From positions 2,562,501-2,626,500 of the forward strand of contig NZ_CP027792.1 in the NCBI RefSeq assembly GCF_003013695.1: a stretch of 64,000 nt of DNA, written 5' to 3'. The notes beneath the pieces were generated by a model that saw only the letters and a list, made by a program, of their open reading frames with translations, was not told the DNA's origin and ran no database searches. Made by a program: the position numbers and the translations under genes. The stretch comes from Pulveribacter suum (GTDB taxonomy: Bacteria; Pseudomonadota; Gammaproteobacteria; Burkholderiales; Burkholderiaceae_C). Within the stretch, counting starts at the first letter, position 1, and the number at the start of each line of letters is the position of its first letter. This document shows, one piece after another, positions 37,617-50,002 of the stretch.

Positions 37617-38414
37617 TCACTTGCCAATGATGTCGTTCAGCCTCGCCGCCTCAAACTGCTCGCGCGTGGCCGCATCCCCCGGCACGCAGTCCCCCGCGTG
37701 CTGGCCAGCAGACAGCTGCTCGATGGCACGCCACAGCAGCGCGATCTGGTGCTCCTGCGCCCCGGCCGAATCGATCAGCCCGCGCATGGCCTGGGTCAGC
37801 GGGTCTTCCTGCTGGGGCGCAACGCCATAGGCGCTGAACTTCGGCGCCGCCGCCTCGTCCCCGCGCTGCGCCTCGGTCACATCGGCGCTCTGGCCTTCCC
37901 TGCTGGGGATGATGCGCGCCGGGATGCCCACCGCCGTGGCCCCGGCCGGCACGGGCTTGATGACCACCGCGTTGCTGCCGATCTTCGCGCCGTCGCCCAC
38001 TTCGAAGCCCCCCAGCACCTTGGCGCCGGCGGCCACCACCACGTCGCGCCCCAGCGTCGGGTGGCGCTTGGCGCCCTTGTACAGCGACGTGCCGCCCAGC
38101 GTCACGCCGTGGTAGATGGTGCAGCCATCGCCCACCACCGCCGTCTCGCCGATCACCACGCCCATGCCGTGGTCGATGAACACGCCGCGCCCGATGGTTG
38201 CGCCCGGGTGGATCTCGATGCCCGTGAGCCAGCGCGAGACGTGCGAGATGAAGCGCCCCAGCCAGCGCAGCCCCCGCCCCCAGCACCAGTGCGCCGGCCG
38301 GTGCAGCCAGATGGCGTGCAGGCCGGGGTAGCAGGTGACGACCTCCCAGCGGCTGCGCGCAGCGGGGTCACGGTCGAGGATGCACTGGATGTCGGAGCGC
38401 AGGCGGGAGAGCAT
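37617..38414 (-). CDS. cysE: Serine O-acetyltransferase
   Basis: Makes O-acetylserine, the carbon acceptor for sulfide in cysteine synthesis (265 aa). The left-handed beta-helix hexapeptide region holds [23 protein letters not shown] and [20 protein letters not shown], with catalytic His in DHGMG. The N-terminal helical domain is short, as in epsilon/betaproteobacterial and cytosolic plant-like forms. The C-terminus has a longer polar tail of about 90 residues after the helix. It stands alone, away from the cys operon. Confidence 0.93.
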   Translation of the reverse strand: MLSRLRSDIQCILDRDPAARSRWEVVTCYPGLHAIWLHRPAHWCWGRGLRWLGRFISHVSRWLTGIEIHPGATIGRGVFIDHGMGVVIGETAVVGDGCTIYHGVTLGGTSLYKGAKRHPTLGRDVVVAAGAKVLGGFEVGDGAKIGSNAVVIKPVPAGATAVGIPARIIPSREGQSADVTEAQRGDEAAAPKFSAYGVAPQQEDPLTQAMRGLIDSAGAQEHQIALLWRAIEQLSAGQHAGDCVPGDAATREQFEAARLNDIIGK

Positions 38415-38442
38415 GAAGGAGGGCCGGGGAAAAAGCGGCCGG

Positions 38443-39228
38443 TCAGTCTAGCTGCTTGCGCCGCGCGGCCTCGGTCATAGATTTGGCGACACCGCGCAGG
38501 ATATGGATTTCCTCCACCGTGGGCTGCGCGCGGTTGAACAGCTGGTTCAGCCGCGGCATGAGCTTCTTGGGCGCCGCCGGGTCGAGAAAGCCGATGTCGA
38601 TGAGCGCCAGCTGCCAGTGCGCCAGCATGCCGGCCAGCTGGGCGGCGTCGGCCCGCTCGCCCTGCGGGGCGCTGGCCGGCGCGTCGAAGCCGCCCAGCGC
38701 CTGGCGCCATTCGTAGGCGACCAGCTGCACGGCCGCCGCCAGGTTCAGCGAGCCGAACTGCGGGTTGGTGGGAATGGAGAGCGCCACATGGCAGCGATAG
38801 ACGTCCTCGTTGGCCATGCCGAAGCGCTCGCAACCGAAAAGGAAGGCCATGCCCCGCTCCGGCGCATTCAAGGCCCAATCAGGCTGCAGCCCTTGTCCCT
38901 CCTGCGCTGGCAGCTCACCTTTCAGGAGCATCTCGAAGTGCGCGCGCGGCGTGCGGGTGGGCGGGCCGAAGTCGCGCGGCGTCATCGCGGTGGCGCACAG
39001 GTGGGTGATGCCGTCCAGCGCCTCGTCCAGCGTGGCGACGATGCGCGCGCCCTCCAGCACGTCCAGGGCGCCGCTGGCGCGCTGGATGGTTTCCTCGCGG
39101 CGCAGCACGTTGGGCCAGCGCGGCGCGACCAGCACCAGGTCGTGGAAACCCATGGTCTTCATGGCGCGGGCGGCGGCGCCGACGTTGCCGGCGTGGCTGG
39201 TCTGGATCAGGACGAAACGGGTGTGCAT
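38443..39228 (-). CDS. trmJ: tRNA Nm32 methyltransferase TrmJ
   Basis: SPOUT methyltransferase that methylates the 2'-O of nucleotide 32 in tRNAs (261 aa). Motifs: [22 protein letters not shown] at the N-terminus, [16 protein letters not shown] and [15 protein letters not shown], which form the trefoil knot. The C-terminal extension with [17 protein letters not shown] is typical of TrmJ. The start at 39228 gives [10 protein letters not shown]; the upstream frame is over the divergent suhB leader. Confidence 0.93.
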   Translation of the reverse strand: MHTRFVLIQTSHAGNVGAAARAMKTMGFHDLVLVAPRWPNVLRREETIQRASGALDVLEGARIVATLDEALDGITHLCATAMTPRDFGPPTRTPRAHFEMLLKGELPAQEGQGLQPDWALNAPERGMAFLFGCERFGMANEDVYRCHVALSIPTNPQFGSLNLAAAVQLVAYEWRQALGGFDAPASAPQGERADAAQLAGMLAHWQLALIDIGFLDPAAPKKLMPRLNQLFNRAQPTVEEIHILRGVAKSMTEAARRKQLD

Positions 39229-39380
39229 GGCGGGCGATTGTCGCCGCGCCGCCTGCAGGGCCGGGCCCGGCTCGGTAGAATTGCGCGCTTTGCGAAGGCC
39301 GTATCGCCGCCCTTTGCCTCCCGCGGCCCCACGCTTTGTAAGGGCGCCGCCCCACCGCTCCTTCGTCACCCGCCAGCCCC

Positions 39381-40352
39381 ATGTCCTCCACCCTGCACCC
39401 CATGCTCAACGTGGCCATCAAGGCCGCCCGCGCCGCCGGCGCCATCATCAACCGCGCGGCCCTCGATGTGGAGGCGGTGCGCATCTCGCAAAAGCAGATC
39501 AACGACTTCGTGACCGAGGTGGACCAGGCCAGCGAGCAGGTCATCATCGAAACGCTGCTCACCGCCTACCCCGGCCACGGCATCCTGGCCGAAGAGTCGG
39601 GCAGCGAGCATGGGGCCGAGCATTCGGACTTCCGCTGGATCATCGATCCGCTGGACGGCACCACCAACTTCATCCACGGCTTTCCCGTCTATTGCGTGAG
39701 CATCGCCCTGGCGGTGAAGGGCCGGGTGGAGCACGCCGTGGTGTATGACCCCACGCGCAACGACCTGTTCACCGCCACGCGCGGGCGCGGCGCCTTCCTG
39801 AACGACCGTCGCATCCGCGTGTCCAAGCGCACGCGCCTCGCCGAGTGCCTGATCTCCACGGGCTTTCCGTTCCGCCCGGGCGACAACTTCAAGGCCTACA
39901 TGCTGATGATGGGCGACGTGATGCAGCGCACCGCCGGCCTGCGCCGCCCCGGCGCCGCCGCGCTGGACCTGGCCTACGTGGCCGCCGGCTACACCGACGG
40001 CTTCTTCGAATCCGGCCTGTCCATCTGGGACGTGGCCGCCGGCAGCCTGCTGGTGACCGAAGCCGGCGGCTTGGTGGGCAACTTCACGGGCGAGGCCGAC
40101 TTCATGGAGCAGCGCGAATGCCTGGCCGGCAGCCCGCGCATCTACGGCCAGCTGGTGGGCCTGCTGGGCAAATACAGCAAGTTTGCCGGCGCCGGTGACA
40201 AGGCCGCCGTGCGCCAGGCGATCGACGCCGACGTCCCGCCCGCGCAGGACGCTCCCCCCGCATCCGGCGAAGGCATTGAAGACGCCGGCGACAGCGCCGC
40301 CGCCGAAGACCTGCCTGCAGCGCCGCGCACCGGCGACGACGCGCCGTTCTGA
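39381..40352 (+). CDS. suhB: Inositol-1-monophosphatase family protein SuhB
   Basis: Mg-dependent phosphatase; SuhB also takes part in rRNA antitermination complexes. 323 aa with [24 protein letters not shown] (about residues 90-103) and [20 protein letters not shown], the three metal/active-site motifs. The C-terminus has an extra acidic Ala/Pro-rich tail of about 55 residues ([13 protein letters not shown]...) beyond the usual 267-residue core. Divergent from trmJ; a repeat copy follows the stop. Confidence 0.93.
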   Translation: MSSTLHPMLNVAIKAARAAGAIINRAALDVEAVRISQKQINDFVTEVDQASEQVIIETLLTAYPGHGILAEESGSEHGAEHSDFRWIIDPLDGTTNFIHGFPVYCVSIALAVKGRVEHAVVYDPTRNDLFTATRGRGAFLNDRRIRVSKRTRLAECLISTGFPFRPGDNFKAYMLMMGDVMQRTAGLRRPGAAALDLAYVAAGYTDGFFESGLSIWDVAAGSLLVTEAGGLVGNFTGEADFMEQRECLAGSPRIYGQLVGLLGKYSKFAGAGDKAAVRQAIDADVPPAQDAPPASGEGIEDAGDSAAAEDLPAAPRTGDDAPF

Positions 40353-40364
40353 GCGCCGCCTGCG

Positions 40365-40427
40365 CTTGAAGCAAAAACGGCTCCAGCGCTTGCCTGTCAA
40401 GCGCTGGCAGCTACACATTCAATAGCA
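40365..40427 (-). repeat. Dispersed hairpin repeat, copy 9
   Basis: Reverse orientation, with a perfect 10-bp stem: CCAGCGCTTG (40383-40392), loop CCTGT, CAAGCGCTGG (40398-40407), then CAGCTACACATTCAATAGC. It fills the gap between suhB and the Ldh-family gene. Confidence 0.88.
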
Positions 40428-40451
40428 CCGACAGTATCCGGAGCGCATGCC

Positions 40452-41480
40452 ATGACCGCCGAAGCCACCCCGCCCTGCCAGCGCGTCGCCTTCGGGCAGC
40501 TGCGCGACACCCTGGCGCGCCTCTTCGAGCGCCACGGCACCAGCGGTGAAGTGGCGGCCATCCTGGCCGACAACTGCGCCAGCGCCGAGCGCGACGGCGC
40601 CCACAGCCATGGGGTGTTCCGCATCCCCGGCTACCTCAGCTCGCTGGCCAGCGGCTGGGTGGACGGGCGCGCCGTGCCCGAGGTGCAGGACAGCGCCCCC
40701 GGTTTCATCGCCGTGGATGCGCGCAACGGCTTCGCCCAGCCGGCCTACGCCGCCGCGCGCGACCTTCTGGTGGCCAAGGCGCGGGCCAACGGCATCGCGC
40801 TGCTGGCGATTCGCAACTCGCACCACTTTGCCGCCCTGTGGCCCGACGTGGAGCCGCTGGCCGAGCAGGGCCTGGTGGGCCTGGCCCTGGTCAACAGCAT
40901 GGCCTGCGTGGTGCCGCACGGCGGCACGCGCCCGCTGTTCGGCACCAACCCCATCGCCTTTGCCGCGCCGCGTGACGGCCATCCGCCCTTGGTCTTCGAC
41001 CTGGCCACCAGCGCCATGGCACACGGCGACGTACAGATCGCCGCGCGCGAGGGCCGCCTGCTGCCGCCCGCGCACGGCGTGGACGCCGCCGGCCAGCCCA
41101 CCTGCGACCCGCGCGCCGTGCTGGACGGCGGCGCCCTGCTGCCATTCGGCGGGCACAAGGGCTCGGCCCTGTCCATGATGGTCGAGCTGCTGGCCGCGGC
41201 GCTCACCGGCGGCCACTTCTCGTTCGACTTCGACTGGAGCGGCCACCCCGGCGCGCAGACGCCGCGCACCGGCGAGCTGATCATCGCCATCGACCCGGCC
41301 AAGAGCGCCGGCCGCTCGTTTGCCCAGCGCTGCAACGACCTGGTGGCCGCCATGGCCGACGCCGGCCAGCAGCGCCAGCCCGGCCGGCAGCGCCAGCGCC
41401 AGCGCGCGCAGTCGCTGCGCGAGGGCGTCGCGCTGCCCGTCGCCACCTGGGCCGAGCTGCAGCGCCTGGCTGCTGCGTGA
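40452..41480 (+). CDS. Ldh-family NAD(P)H oxidoreductase
   Basis: Member of the malate/L-lactate dehydrogenase 2 family (342 aa), which includes delta-1-piperideine-2-carboxylate and delta-1-pyrroline-2-carboxylate reductases. Motifs: AERDGAHSHGVFRIPGYL, IRNSHHFAALWP (catalytic His region near residue 123), GTNPIAFAAP and LLPFGGHKGSALSMMVE. Near residues 305-320 it has a Gln/Arg-rich stretch (QQRQPGRQRQRQRAQ). An imine-reductase role in proline or lysine metabolism is plausible from similarity to DpkA but not certain. Confidence 0.86.
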   Translation: MTAEATPPCQRVAFGQLRDTLARLFERHGTSGEVAAILADNCASAERDGAHSHGVFRIPGYLSSLASGWVDGRAVPEVQDSAPGFIAVDARNGFAQPAYAAARDLLVAKARANGIALLAIRNSHHFAALWPDVEPLAEQGLVGLALVNSMACVVPHGGTRPLFGTNPIAFAAPRDGHPPLVFDLATSAMAHGDVQIAAREGRLLPPAHGVDAAGQPTCDPRAVLDGGALLPFGGHKGSALSMMVELLAAALTGGHFSFDFDWSGHPGAQTPRTGELIIAIDPAKSAGRSFAQRCNDLVAAMADAGQQRQPGRQRQRQRAQSLREGVALPVATWAELQRLAAA

Positions 41481-41521
41481 TGCTGCATACGCGTCGATAT
41501 GCCAGAGGCCCCCGTCAATCA

Positions 41522-43114
41522 ATGGCGGGTAGCTATCGAAAAGTGAGTCGGCTCGATCCCCTGCGTGCCCTGTCGCGCCGCGCTCCGCCGCTGCTGGCCG
41601 CACTGCTGCTGGGCGCGTGCAGCCTGCCGCCGCTGGCGGGGCGCAGCGAATCCAGCGCGCTGGACCTGCCCGCCGCGCAGGACACGCGGCTGGGCCGGGC
41701 GCTGGCGCCCGCGGTGGCGGCGCACCCGGGGCTGAGCGGCATCCACCTGCTGCAGCACCCGCACGACGCTTTTGCCGCCCGCGCCCTGCTGGCGCGCGCG
41801 GCCGAGCGCACGCTGGACGTGCAGTACTACATCTGGCGCGGCGACACCACGGGCACGCTGCTGCTGGGCGAGCTGCTGGCCGCGGCCGAGCGCGGCGTGC
41901 GCGTGCGCCTGCTGCTGGACGACGTGGGCACGTCCGGGCTGGACACGCAGCTCGCGGCGCTGGACGCGCACCCGCGCATCGAGGTGCGCCTGTTCAACCC
42001 GTTTACGCTGCGTCGCCCCAAGGCGCTGGGCTATCTGGCGGACCTGCGGCGCGCCAACCGCCGCATGCACAACAAGTCGTTCACGGCAGACAACCAGGCC
42101 AGCATCGTGGGCGGGCGCAACGTGGGCGACGAGTACTTTGGCGCCACCGCCGGCGTGCTGTTTGCCGACCTGGACGTCCTGGCCGTCGGCCCGGTGGCGC
42201 ACGACGTCTCTGCCGATTTCGACCGCTACTGGGCCAGCGCCAGCACCTACCCGGCGCAGGCCATCCTGCCGGCCGTGGCGCCGGCCACCATGGCCGAGCT
42301 GGCCCAGCAGGCCGGCGCGCTGCTGGCCTCTCCTGGCGCACACGAGTACGCGCAGTCCATCCGGCGCAGCGCCTACATCGACCAGTTGCTGCGGCGCGAG
42401 TTGCCGCTGCACTGGGCGCACGTGCGGATGCTCAGCGACGACCCGGCCAAGGGCCTGGGGCAGGCGCAGCGCGACGATTTGCTGCTGCCCCAGCTGGAGG
42501 CCGCGCTGGGCCAGCCGGGCCGCGGCGTGGACCTGGTGTCGCCCTACTTCGTGCCCACGGCCGCAGGCGCGGCGGCCCTGGCGCGGCTGCAGCGCGCCGG
42601 CGTGCGCGTGCGCGTGCTGACCAACGCCTTCGAGGCTACGGACGTGCCTGCCGTGCATGCAGGCTACGCCAGGTACCGCCGGCCCCTGCTGCAAAGCGGC
42701 GTCACGCTGTACGAGATGCGCCGCCTGGTGCCCGAGCAGGAGCAGCAGCCGGGTCGGCCGGCGCTGCAGCGCCTGGGCAGCTCGGGCTCCAGCCTGCACG
42801 CCAAGACCTTTGCCGTGGACGGCGAGCGGCTGTTCGTGGGCTCGCTCAACTTCGACCCGCGCTCGGCCCGGCTGAACACCGAGCTGGGCTTTCTCATCGA
42901 CAGCCCCGCGCTGGCCCGCCAACTCACGCAGGCGTTCGACACCGCGGTGCCCGCGCAGTCCTACCAGGTCGCGCTGTCCGAGGACGGATCGCTGCAGTGG
43001 CGCAGTGGGGTGGGCGAGCCGCCGCCCGTGTACGGCAGCGAGCCGCACACCACCTGGTGGAGCCGCGCGGTGGTGCGCGTGCTCATGTGGCTGCCCATCG
43101 AATGGCTGCTGTAG
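41522..43114 (+). CDS. Phospholipase-D-like lipoprotein (cardiolipin synthase-like)
   Basis: About 530 aa with two HKD motifs: MHNKSFTADNQASIVGGRN near residue 181 and LHAKTFAVDGERLFVGSLNFD near residue 425, as in cardiolipin synthases of the ClsC type and other PLD enzymes. The N-terminus carries a lipobox (LLAALLLGACS), so it is probably anchored in the periplasm. Three starts are possible: 41480, 41522 and a GTG at 41543; I took 41522, but 41543 gives a more typical signal peptide. The bases at 41528-41545 resemble the A/T end of the dispersed repeat. Confidence 0.85.
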   Translation: MAGSYRKVSRLDPLRALSRRAPPLLAALLLGACSLPPLAGRSESSALDLPAAQDTRLGRALAPAVAAHPGLSGIHLLQHPHDAFAARALLARAAERTLDVQYYIWRGDTTGTLLLGELLAAAERGVRVRLLLDDVGTSGLDTQLAALDAHPRIEVRLFNPFTLRRPKALGYLADLRRANRRMHNKSFTADNQASIVGGRNVGDEYFGATAGVLFADLDVLAVGPVAHDVSADFDRYWASASTYPAQAILPAVAPATMAELAQQAGALLASPGAHEYAQSIRRSAYIDQLLRRELPLHWAHVRMLSDDPAKGLGQAQRDDLLLPQLEAALGQPGRGVDLVSPYFVPTAAGAAALARLQRAGVRVRVLTNAFEATDVPAVHAGYARYRRPLLQSGVTLYEMRRLVPEQEQQPGRPALQRLGSSGSSLHAKTFAVDGERLFVGSLNFDPRSARLNTELGFLIDSPALARQLTQAFDTAVPAQSYQVALSEDGSLQWRSGVGEPPPVYGSEPHTTWWSRAVVRVLMWLPIEWLL

Positions 43115-43133
43115 CGCGGCGCACGCATTTCGC

Positions 43134-44789
43134 TCAGCCGTCGATGGCCGCCGCCGAGCCGGCGCGCTGGCGCAGCTCGAACTTCTGGATCTTGCCGGTG
43201 CTGGTCTTGGGCAGTTCGCCAAACACCACGGCGCGCGGCACCTTGAAGCCGGCCAGGTGCTGCTTGCAGTGCGCCACGATGTCCCCGGGCGTGACTTCGG
43301 CGCCGCTTTTCAGCTCGACGAAGGCGCAGGGCGTCTCGCCCCATTTCGGGTCGGGCCGGGCGACCACGGCGGCGGCCAGCACGGCCGGGTGGCGGTACAG
43401 CACGTCCTCCACCTCGATGGAGGAGATGTTCTCGCCACCCGAGATGATGATGTCCTTGCTGCGGTCGCGGATCTTGATGTAGCCGTCCGGGTACTGCACG
43501 GCCAGGTCGCCCGAATGGAACCAGCCGCCGGCAAAGGCCTCGTGGGTAGCCTGCGGGTTCTTCAGGTAACCCTTCATGGTGATGTTGCCGCGGAACATGA
43601 CCTCGCCCATGGTCTCGCCGTCGCGCGGCACGGGCTGCAGGGTTTCGGGGTCAAGCACGGCGGCGCCCCGCTGCAGGTGGTAGCGCACGCCCTGGCGGGC
43701 GTTCAGCCGCGCGCGCTCGCCGATGTCCAGCTGCTGCCACTCATCATGTTGGGCGCAAACGGTGGCCGGGCCATAGACCTCCGTCAGGCCATAGACGTGG
43801 GTCAGGTCAAAGCCCAGCTGTTCCATGCCCTCGATCATGGCCGCCGGCGGAGCCGCGCCCGCCACCATGGCCTTGATGCCGGCCGGCACGCCCTCTTTCA
43901 TCTGCGCCGGCGCGTTGACCAGCAGGCCATGCACGATGGGCGCGCCGCAGTAGTGCGTCACGCCGTGTTCGCGCATCGCATCAAAGATCGCCTGCGCATC
44001 CACCCGGCGCAGGCAGACGTTGACGCCCGCGCGGGCCGCCACCGTCCACGGGAAGCACCAGCCGTTGCAGTGGAACATGGGCAGCGTCCAGAGATAGACG
44101 GCGTGCTTGGGCATGTCCCACTCCAGCACGTTGCTGATGGCGTTGGTGTGGGCGCCGCGGTGGTGATAGACCACGCCCTTGGGGTTGCCGGTGGTGCCCG
44201 AGGTGTAGTTCAGCGCGATGGCGTCCCACTCGTCGCCGGGCAGCTGCCAGGCAAATTCCGGGTCGCCGGCGGCGAGGAAGTCCTCATAGCGCGTGCCACC
44301 CAGGGGCTGGGCGCTGGGGCCGTACAGCGCGTCCTCCACCTCGATGATCCGCAGCGGCGAGGACGACTGGCGCAGGCGCAGGGCCTGGGCCAGGGCGGCG
44401 CCAAATTCCGGATCGACGATCACGGCGCGGGCCTCGCCGTGGTCGAGCATGAAGGCGATGGTGGACGGGTCCAGCCGGGTATTGAGGGTGTTGAGCACGG
44501 CGCCGGCCATGGGCACGCCGAAATGCGCCTCCACCATGGGCGGGGTGTTGGGCAGCAGGGCGGCCACCGTATCGTTCTTGCCGATGCCGGCGCGCTGCAG
44601 GCTGCTGGCCAGGCGGCGGCAGCGCTCGTAGGTCTGGCGCCAGCTCTGGCGCAGTGCGCCGTGCACGATGGCCAGGCGCTCGGGATAGACCTCGGCCGTG
44701 CGCTCGATGAAGGACAGGGGCGTGAGCGGGGCGAAGTTCGCCTGCGTGCGCGGCAGGTGCTGGTCGAAGATGCTGGAGGTGTCGGTCAT
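43134..44789 (-). CDS. Acyl-CoA synthetase (AMP-forming)
   Basis: 551-aa adenylate-forming ligase. P-loop YTSGTTGNPKGVVYHH near residue 194; VYGLTEVYGPAT, GWFHSGDLAVQYPDGYIKIRDRSKD and the C-terminal Lys in PKTSTGKIQKFELR are all intact. The sequence resembles the medium/short-chain and DMSP-type (DmdB-like) CoA ligases, with TLPMFHCNGWCFPW as a characteristic stretch. Substrate cannot be fixed; a fatty or branched organic acid is likely. The start at 44789 was chosen over 44828. Convergent with the phospholipase-like gene. Confidence 0.9.
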   Translation of the reverse strand: MTDTSSIFDQHLPRTQANFAPLTPLSFIERTAEVYPERLAIVHGALRQSWRQTYERCRRLASSLQRAGIGKNDTVAALLPNTPPMVEAHFGVPMAGAVLNTLNTRLDPSTIAFMLDHGEARAVIVDPEFGAALAQALRLRQSSSPLRIIEVEDALYGPSAQPLGGTRYEDFLAAGDPEFAWQLPGDEWDAIALNYTSGTTGNPKGVVYHHRGAHTNAISNVLEWDMPKHAVYLWTLPMFHCNGWCFPWTVAARAGVNVCLRRVDAQAIFDAMREHGVTHYCGAPIVHGLLVNAPAQMKEGVPAGIKAMVAGAAPPAAMIEGMEQLGFDLTHVYGLTEVYGPATVCAQHDEWQQLDIGERARLNARQGVRYHLQRGAAVLDPETLQPVPRDGETMGEVMFRGNITMKGYLKNPQATHEAFAGGWFHSGDLAVQYPDGYIKIRDRSKDIIISGGENISSIEVEDVLYRHPAVLAAAVVARPDPKWGETPCAFVELKSGAEVTPGDIVAHCKQHLAGFKVPRAVVFGELPKTSTGKIQKFELRQRAGSAAAIDG

Positions 44790-44884
44790 GGGAGAAGGCC
44801 TGCAAGGCATGCATGAGGGGCGGCCCAAATTACAGCAGACGGCCCTGACGCCGAGCTGAAGACGGGTGGGCGAAAATACCCGCC

Positions 44885-46738
44885 GTGTCCATTCCCCAGT
44901 CGTTCATCCAGGAGCTGCTCGCGCGCGTCGATGTGGTCGAGGTCATCGGCCGCCACGTGCAGCTGAAGAAAAGCGGCGCCAACTACATGGGGCTGTGCCC
45001 TTTCCACGGAGAAAAGTCGCCCTCGTTTTCCGTCAGCCCGTCCAAGCAGTTCTTCCACTGCTTTGGCTGCGGCAAGAATGGCAACGCCATCGGCTTTCTG
45101 ATGGAGCACGCCGGCATGGGCTTCGTCGATGCCGTGCAGGACCTGGCCCAGGGCGCCGGCCTGCAGGTGCCCGACGAGCGCGCTTCACCCGCCGAGCGCG
45201 CCCGCGCCGCCGAGCAGCGGCGCCAGCAGGCCACGCTGTCGGACGTGCTGGAGCAGGCCGCCACCGCCTGGGCGGGCCAGCTGCGCAAGTCCGAGCGGGC
45301 CATCGACTACTTCAAGGGCCGGGGCGTGTCCGGCCAGATCGCCAAGCGCTACGGCCTGGGCTACGCCCCCGAGGGCTGGCGCGGCCTGGCCAGCGTGTTC
45401 CCCGAATACGACAACCCGCTGCTGGAGCAGGCCGGCCTGGTCATCGTGGGCGAGGAGGACGGCAAGCGCTATGACCGCTTTCGCGACCGGGTGATGTTTC
45501 CCATCCGCAACGTGAAGGGCGAATGCATCGCCTTTGGCGGGCGGGTGCTGGGCGATGACAAGCCCAAATACCTGAACTCGCCCGAGACGCCCGTCTTCCA
45601 CAAGGGCAACGAGCTGTACGGCCTGTACGAGGCACGCACCGCCATGCGCGCCATGGGCTACGCGTTGGTCACCGAGGGCTACATGGACGTGGTCGCCCTG
45701 GCCCAGCGCGGCTTTGCCAACGCTGTGGCCACCCTGGGCACGGCCTGCACGGCCGAGCACGTGCACAAGCTGTTTCGCTTCACCGACACGGTGGTCTTCA
45801 GCTTCGACGGCGACACGGCCGGCCGGCGGGCGGCGCGCAAGGCGCTGGAGGCCGCCCTGCCTTACGCCAGCGACACGCGCTCCGTCAAGTTCCTGTTCTT
45901 GCCGCCCGAGCACGACCCGGACAGCTTCATCCGCGTCCACGGCCAGGACGGCTTTGCGCGCGAGGTGGAGGCCGCCATGCCGCTGTCGCGGTTTTTGCCG
46001 GAGGCCGCGCGCGAGGGCTGCGACATGGCCACGGCCGAGGGCCGGGCCCACATGCTGAGCAACGCCCGCGCCCTGTGGGAGGCGCTGCCCGAAGGCGCCC
46101 TGCGCCGCCAGCTGCTGGCCGAGCTGGCGCAGCAGGCCCAGCTGCCTGTGCAGGACCTGGCCGCCCTGTGGGCGCAGCCGCAGGGGCGCGCCGAGGCCGG
46201 CCGCGGCCAGGGCGGCGCGCCTGCTGGCGAGCCGGGCCGGCGCCCCTGGCGCGGCAAGGGTGCGGATGCCGCCCGGCGCGGCCCCCCGCCGCGCCCCCAG
46301 CCGGCGCGCCGCATCGACCACGCGGCACGCCTGCTCCTGTCGCACATGCAGTTTCTGGAGGAGCTGACCCACGAGGACCAGGGCCTGCTGCGCGAGCAGC
46401 CGGCGCCGCACGGCACGCTGTTTTTGTGGCTGGAGTCGCGCCTGCTCGAGCACGGGCCCCAGCCCTGGGCGGTGCTGCGCGAGGCCCTGGCCGACCAGCC
46501 CTGCCAGCGCCTGGCCGAACGCCTGATGACCGGCTCGCACGCCCAGACCGAGGGCGAGGAGCGCGAGCTGCGCTGGGAACTGCGCGAGCTGCTCAACCGC
46601 ATGCTGGTCGAGGCCATCAAGCACGAGCAGATCGCGCTGGTCGAGCAGGCCGCCAGCGACCCGCAGGCAATGGAGCGCTACCGCCAGCTGCAGGAGCGCC
46701 GCCTGGCGCTGGAAGCGCCCCGCCCGGCGGCCTCTTGA
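44885..46738 (+). CDS. dnaG: DNA primase
   Basis: Synthesises RNA primers at the replication fork (617 aa). The CHC2 zinc-binding domain reads CPFHGEKSPSF and FHCFGCGKNGN near residues 38-66. The Toprim catalytic core has EGYMDVVALAQ near 264 and FDGDTAGRRAA near 306. The helicase-binding C-terminal domain follows an Arg/Pro/Gly-rich linker (about residues 435-480). The GTG start at 44885 gives MSIPQSFIQELL. rpoD follows, the usual dnaG-rpoD order of the macromolecular synthesis operon; rpsU is not directly upstream here. Confidence 0.96.
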   Translation: MSIPQSFIQELLARVDVVEVIGRHVQLKKSGANYMGLCPFHGEKSPSFSVSPSKQFFHCFGCGKNGNAIGFLMEHAGMGFVDAVQDLAQGAGLQVPDERASPAERARAAEQRRQQATLSDVLEQAATAWAGQLRKSERAIDYFKGRGVSGQIAKRYGLGYAPEGWRGLASVFPEYDNPLLEQAGLVIVGEEDGKRYDRFRDRVMFPIRNVKGECIAFGGRVLGDDKPKYLNSPETPVFHKGNELYGLYEARTAMRAMGYALVTEGYMDVVALAQRGFANAVATLGTACTAEHVHKLFRFTDTVVFSFDGDTAGRRAARKALEAALPYASDTRSVKFLFLPPEHDPDSFIRVHGQDGFAREVEAAMPLSRFLPEAAREGCDMATAEGRAHMLSNARALWEALPEGALRRQLLAELAQQAQLPVQDLAALWAQPQGRAEAGRGQGGAPAGEPGRRPWRGKGADAARRGPPPRPQPARRIDHAARLLLSHMQFLEELTHEDQGLLREQPAPHGTLFLWLESRLLEHGPQPWAVLREALADQPCQRLAERLMTGSHAQTEGEERELRWELRELLNRMLVEAIKHEQIALVEQAASDPQAMERYRQLQERRLALEAPRPAAS

Positions 46739-46765
46739 ATTTACGTCCGCCGGTATAATTTACGG
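46738..46765 (+). promoter_or_regulatory. Probable rpoD promoter with direct repeat
   Basis: A consensus TATAAT is at 46754-46759, inside CGGTATAATTTAC. AATTTACG occurs twice, at 46738-46745 and 46757-46764, 19 bp apart, so the -10 sits within a direct repeat. No good -35 is visible at the right spacing. The leader from here to the rpoD start is 230 bp. Confidence 0.6.
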
Positions 46766-46990
46766 TTTGTCGGCAAGAGCGACAGCAGTACCTCCGGACC
46801 AGGCGACCGTGACCAGAGCGCACAACCGCCCACCCTCCCGCAAGGGCTGCACACCAAATGATCGCCCGGACATCTTGCCTCAGCCCCTCGATTCACTCAT
46901 GGCCCTGCCCATGCCGTGCCCGCGCGCACCGGCAGCCGCGGCGCCGCTTGTGTTTTCTTTGTGTGCCCGTTTTTGACCCAGAGGTTGTCC

Positions 46991-49435
<2,445 letters not shown>

Positions 49436-49468
49436 GCCCTGCGGCCTGCAGCCGCGCGCCGCACCCAA

Positions 49469-49497
49469 GCCCCGGCCCCACGGCCGGGGCTTTTTTG
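49469..49497 (+). terminator. Intrinsic terminator of rpoD
   Basis: GCCCCGGCC-CCAC-GGCCGGGGC forms a perfect 9-bp stem followed by TTTTTTG. It is 33 bp after the rpoD stop and also faces the convergent TetR gene. Confidence 0.93.
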
Positions 49498-49546
49498 TTG
49501 CTGCGTGACCGCAGCCGGCACGTCGCGGGATAGGGCCGAAAGCCCG

Positions 49547-49936
49547 CTACACCAGGATGGCGCCGGCAATGACGCCGAAAAGGCGATCGGCCCGAGCCGC
49601 GTGCGAGGGCTGCTCCCGCAGCCAGGCCAGCGCAGCGATGAGGTCGCGGCGCTCGTGGGTGAAGGCAATGGTTTCCTGCAGCCACGACACCAGGGCGCTG
49701 GCGGAGTCATCCTGCGTCTGAAGCGCATCCGCCCGCGCCGCCAGCGCCTCGAAGCTGGTGCGCAGCAGGGCTTGCAGCAGGGCCTCGCGGCTCGGGAAGT
49801 GGCGGTACAGCGTGCCCAGGCCGACTTGCGCCCTGCGGGCGATGTCGCGCAGCGAGGCATCGGCGCCCTGCTCGGCGAAGACCTCGCGGGCGGTGGCAAG
49901 CAGCCGGTCGTAGTTCTTTTGGGCATCGGCGCGCAT
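49547..49936 (-). CDS. TetR-family repressor, shortened
   Basis: 129 aa against about 185-195 in the family. The N-terminal DNA-binding domain is complete (ASLRDIARRAQVGLGTLYRHF, residues about 27-47). The next part, to AFTHERR near residue 97, matches the usual helices. The sequence then jumps to DLIAALAWLREQPSHAARADRLFG, which in relatives I recall lies at the very C-terminus. About 55-60 residues of the ligand pocket thus seem deleted in frame. It is divergent from the oxidoreductase gene, with a palindromic operator between them. It may be a ligand-blind repressor or non-functional. Confidence 0.85.
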   Translation of the reverse strand: MRADAQKNYDRLLATAREVFAEQGADASLRDIARRAQVGLGTLYRHFPSREALLQALLRTSFEALAARADALQTQDDSASALVSWLQETIAFTHERRDLIAALAWLREQPSHAARADRLFGVIAGAILV

Positions 49937-49949
49937 GGGACTCCTTGAC

Positions 49950-49970
49950 GAACGGATCAGTGCTCCGTTC
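49950..49970. promoter_or_regulatory. Probable TetR operator
   Basis: GAACGGA-TCAGTGC-TCCGTTC is a perfect 7-bp inverted repeat, centred in the 66-bp gap between the divergent TetR and oxidoreductase starts. It probably overlaps both promoters. Confidence 0.75.
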
Positions 49971-50002
49971 ACGGTCGCCCATTTCAGCTCAAGAAAGAAG
50001 CC

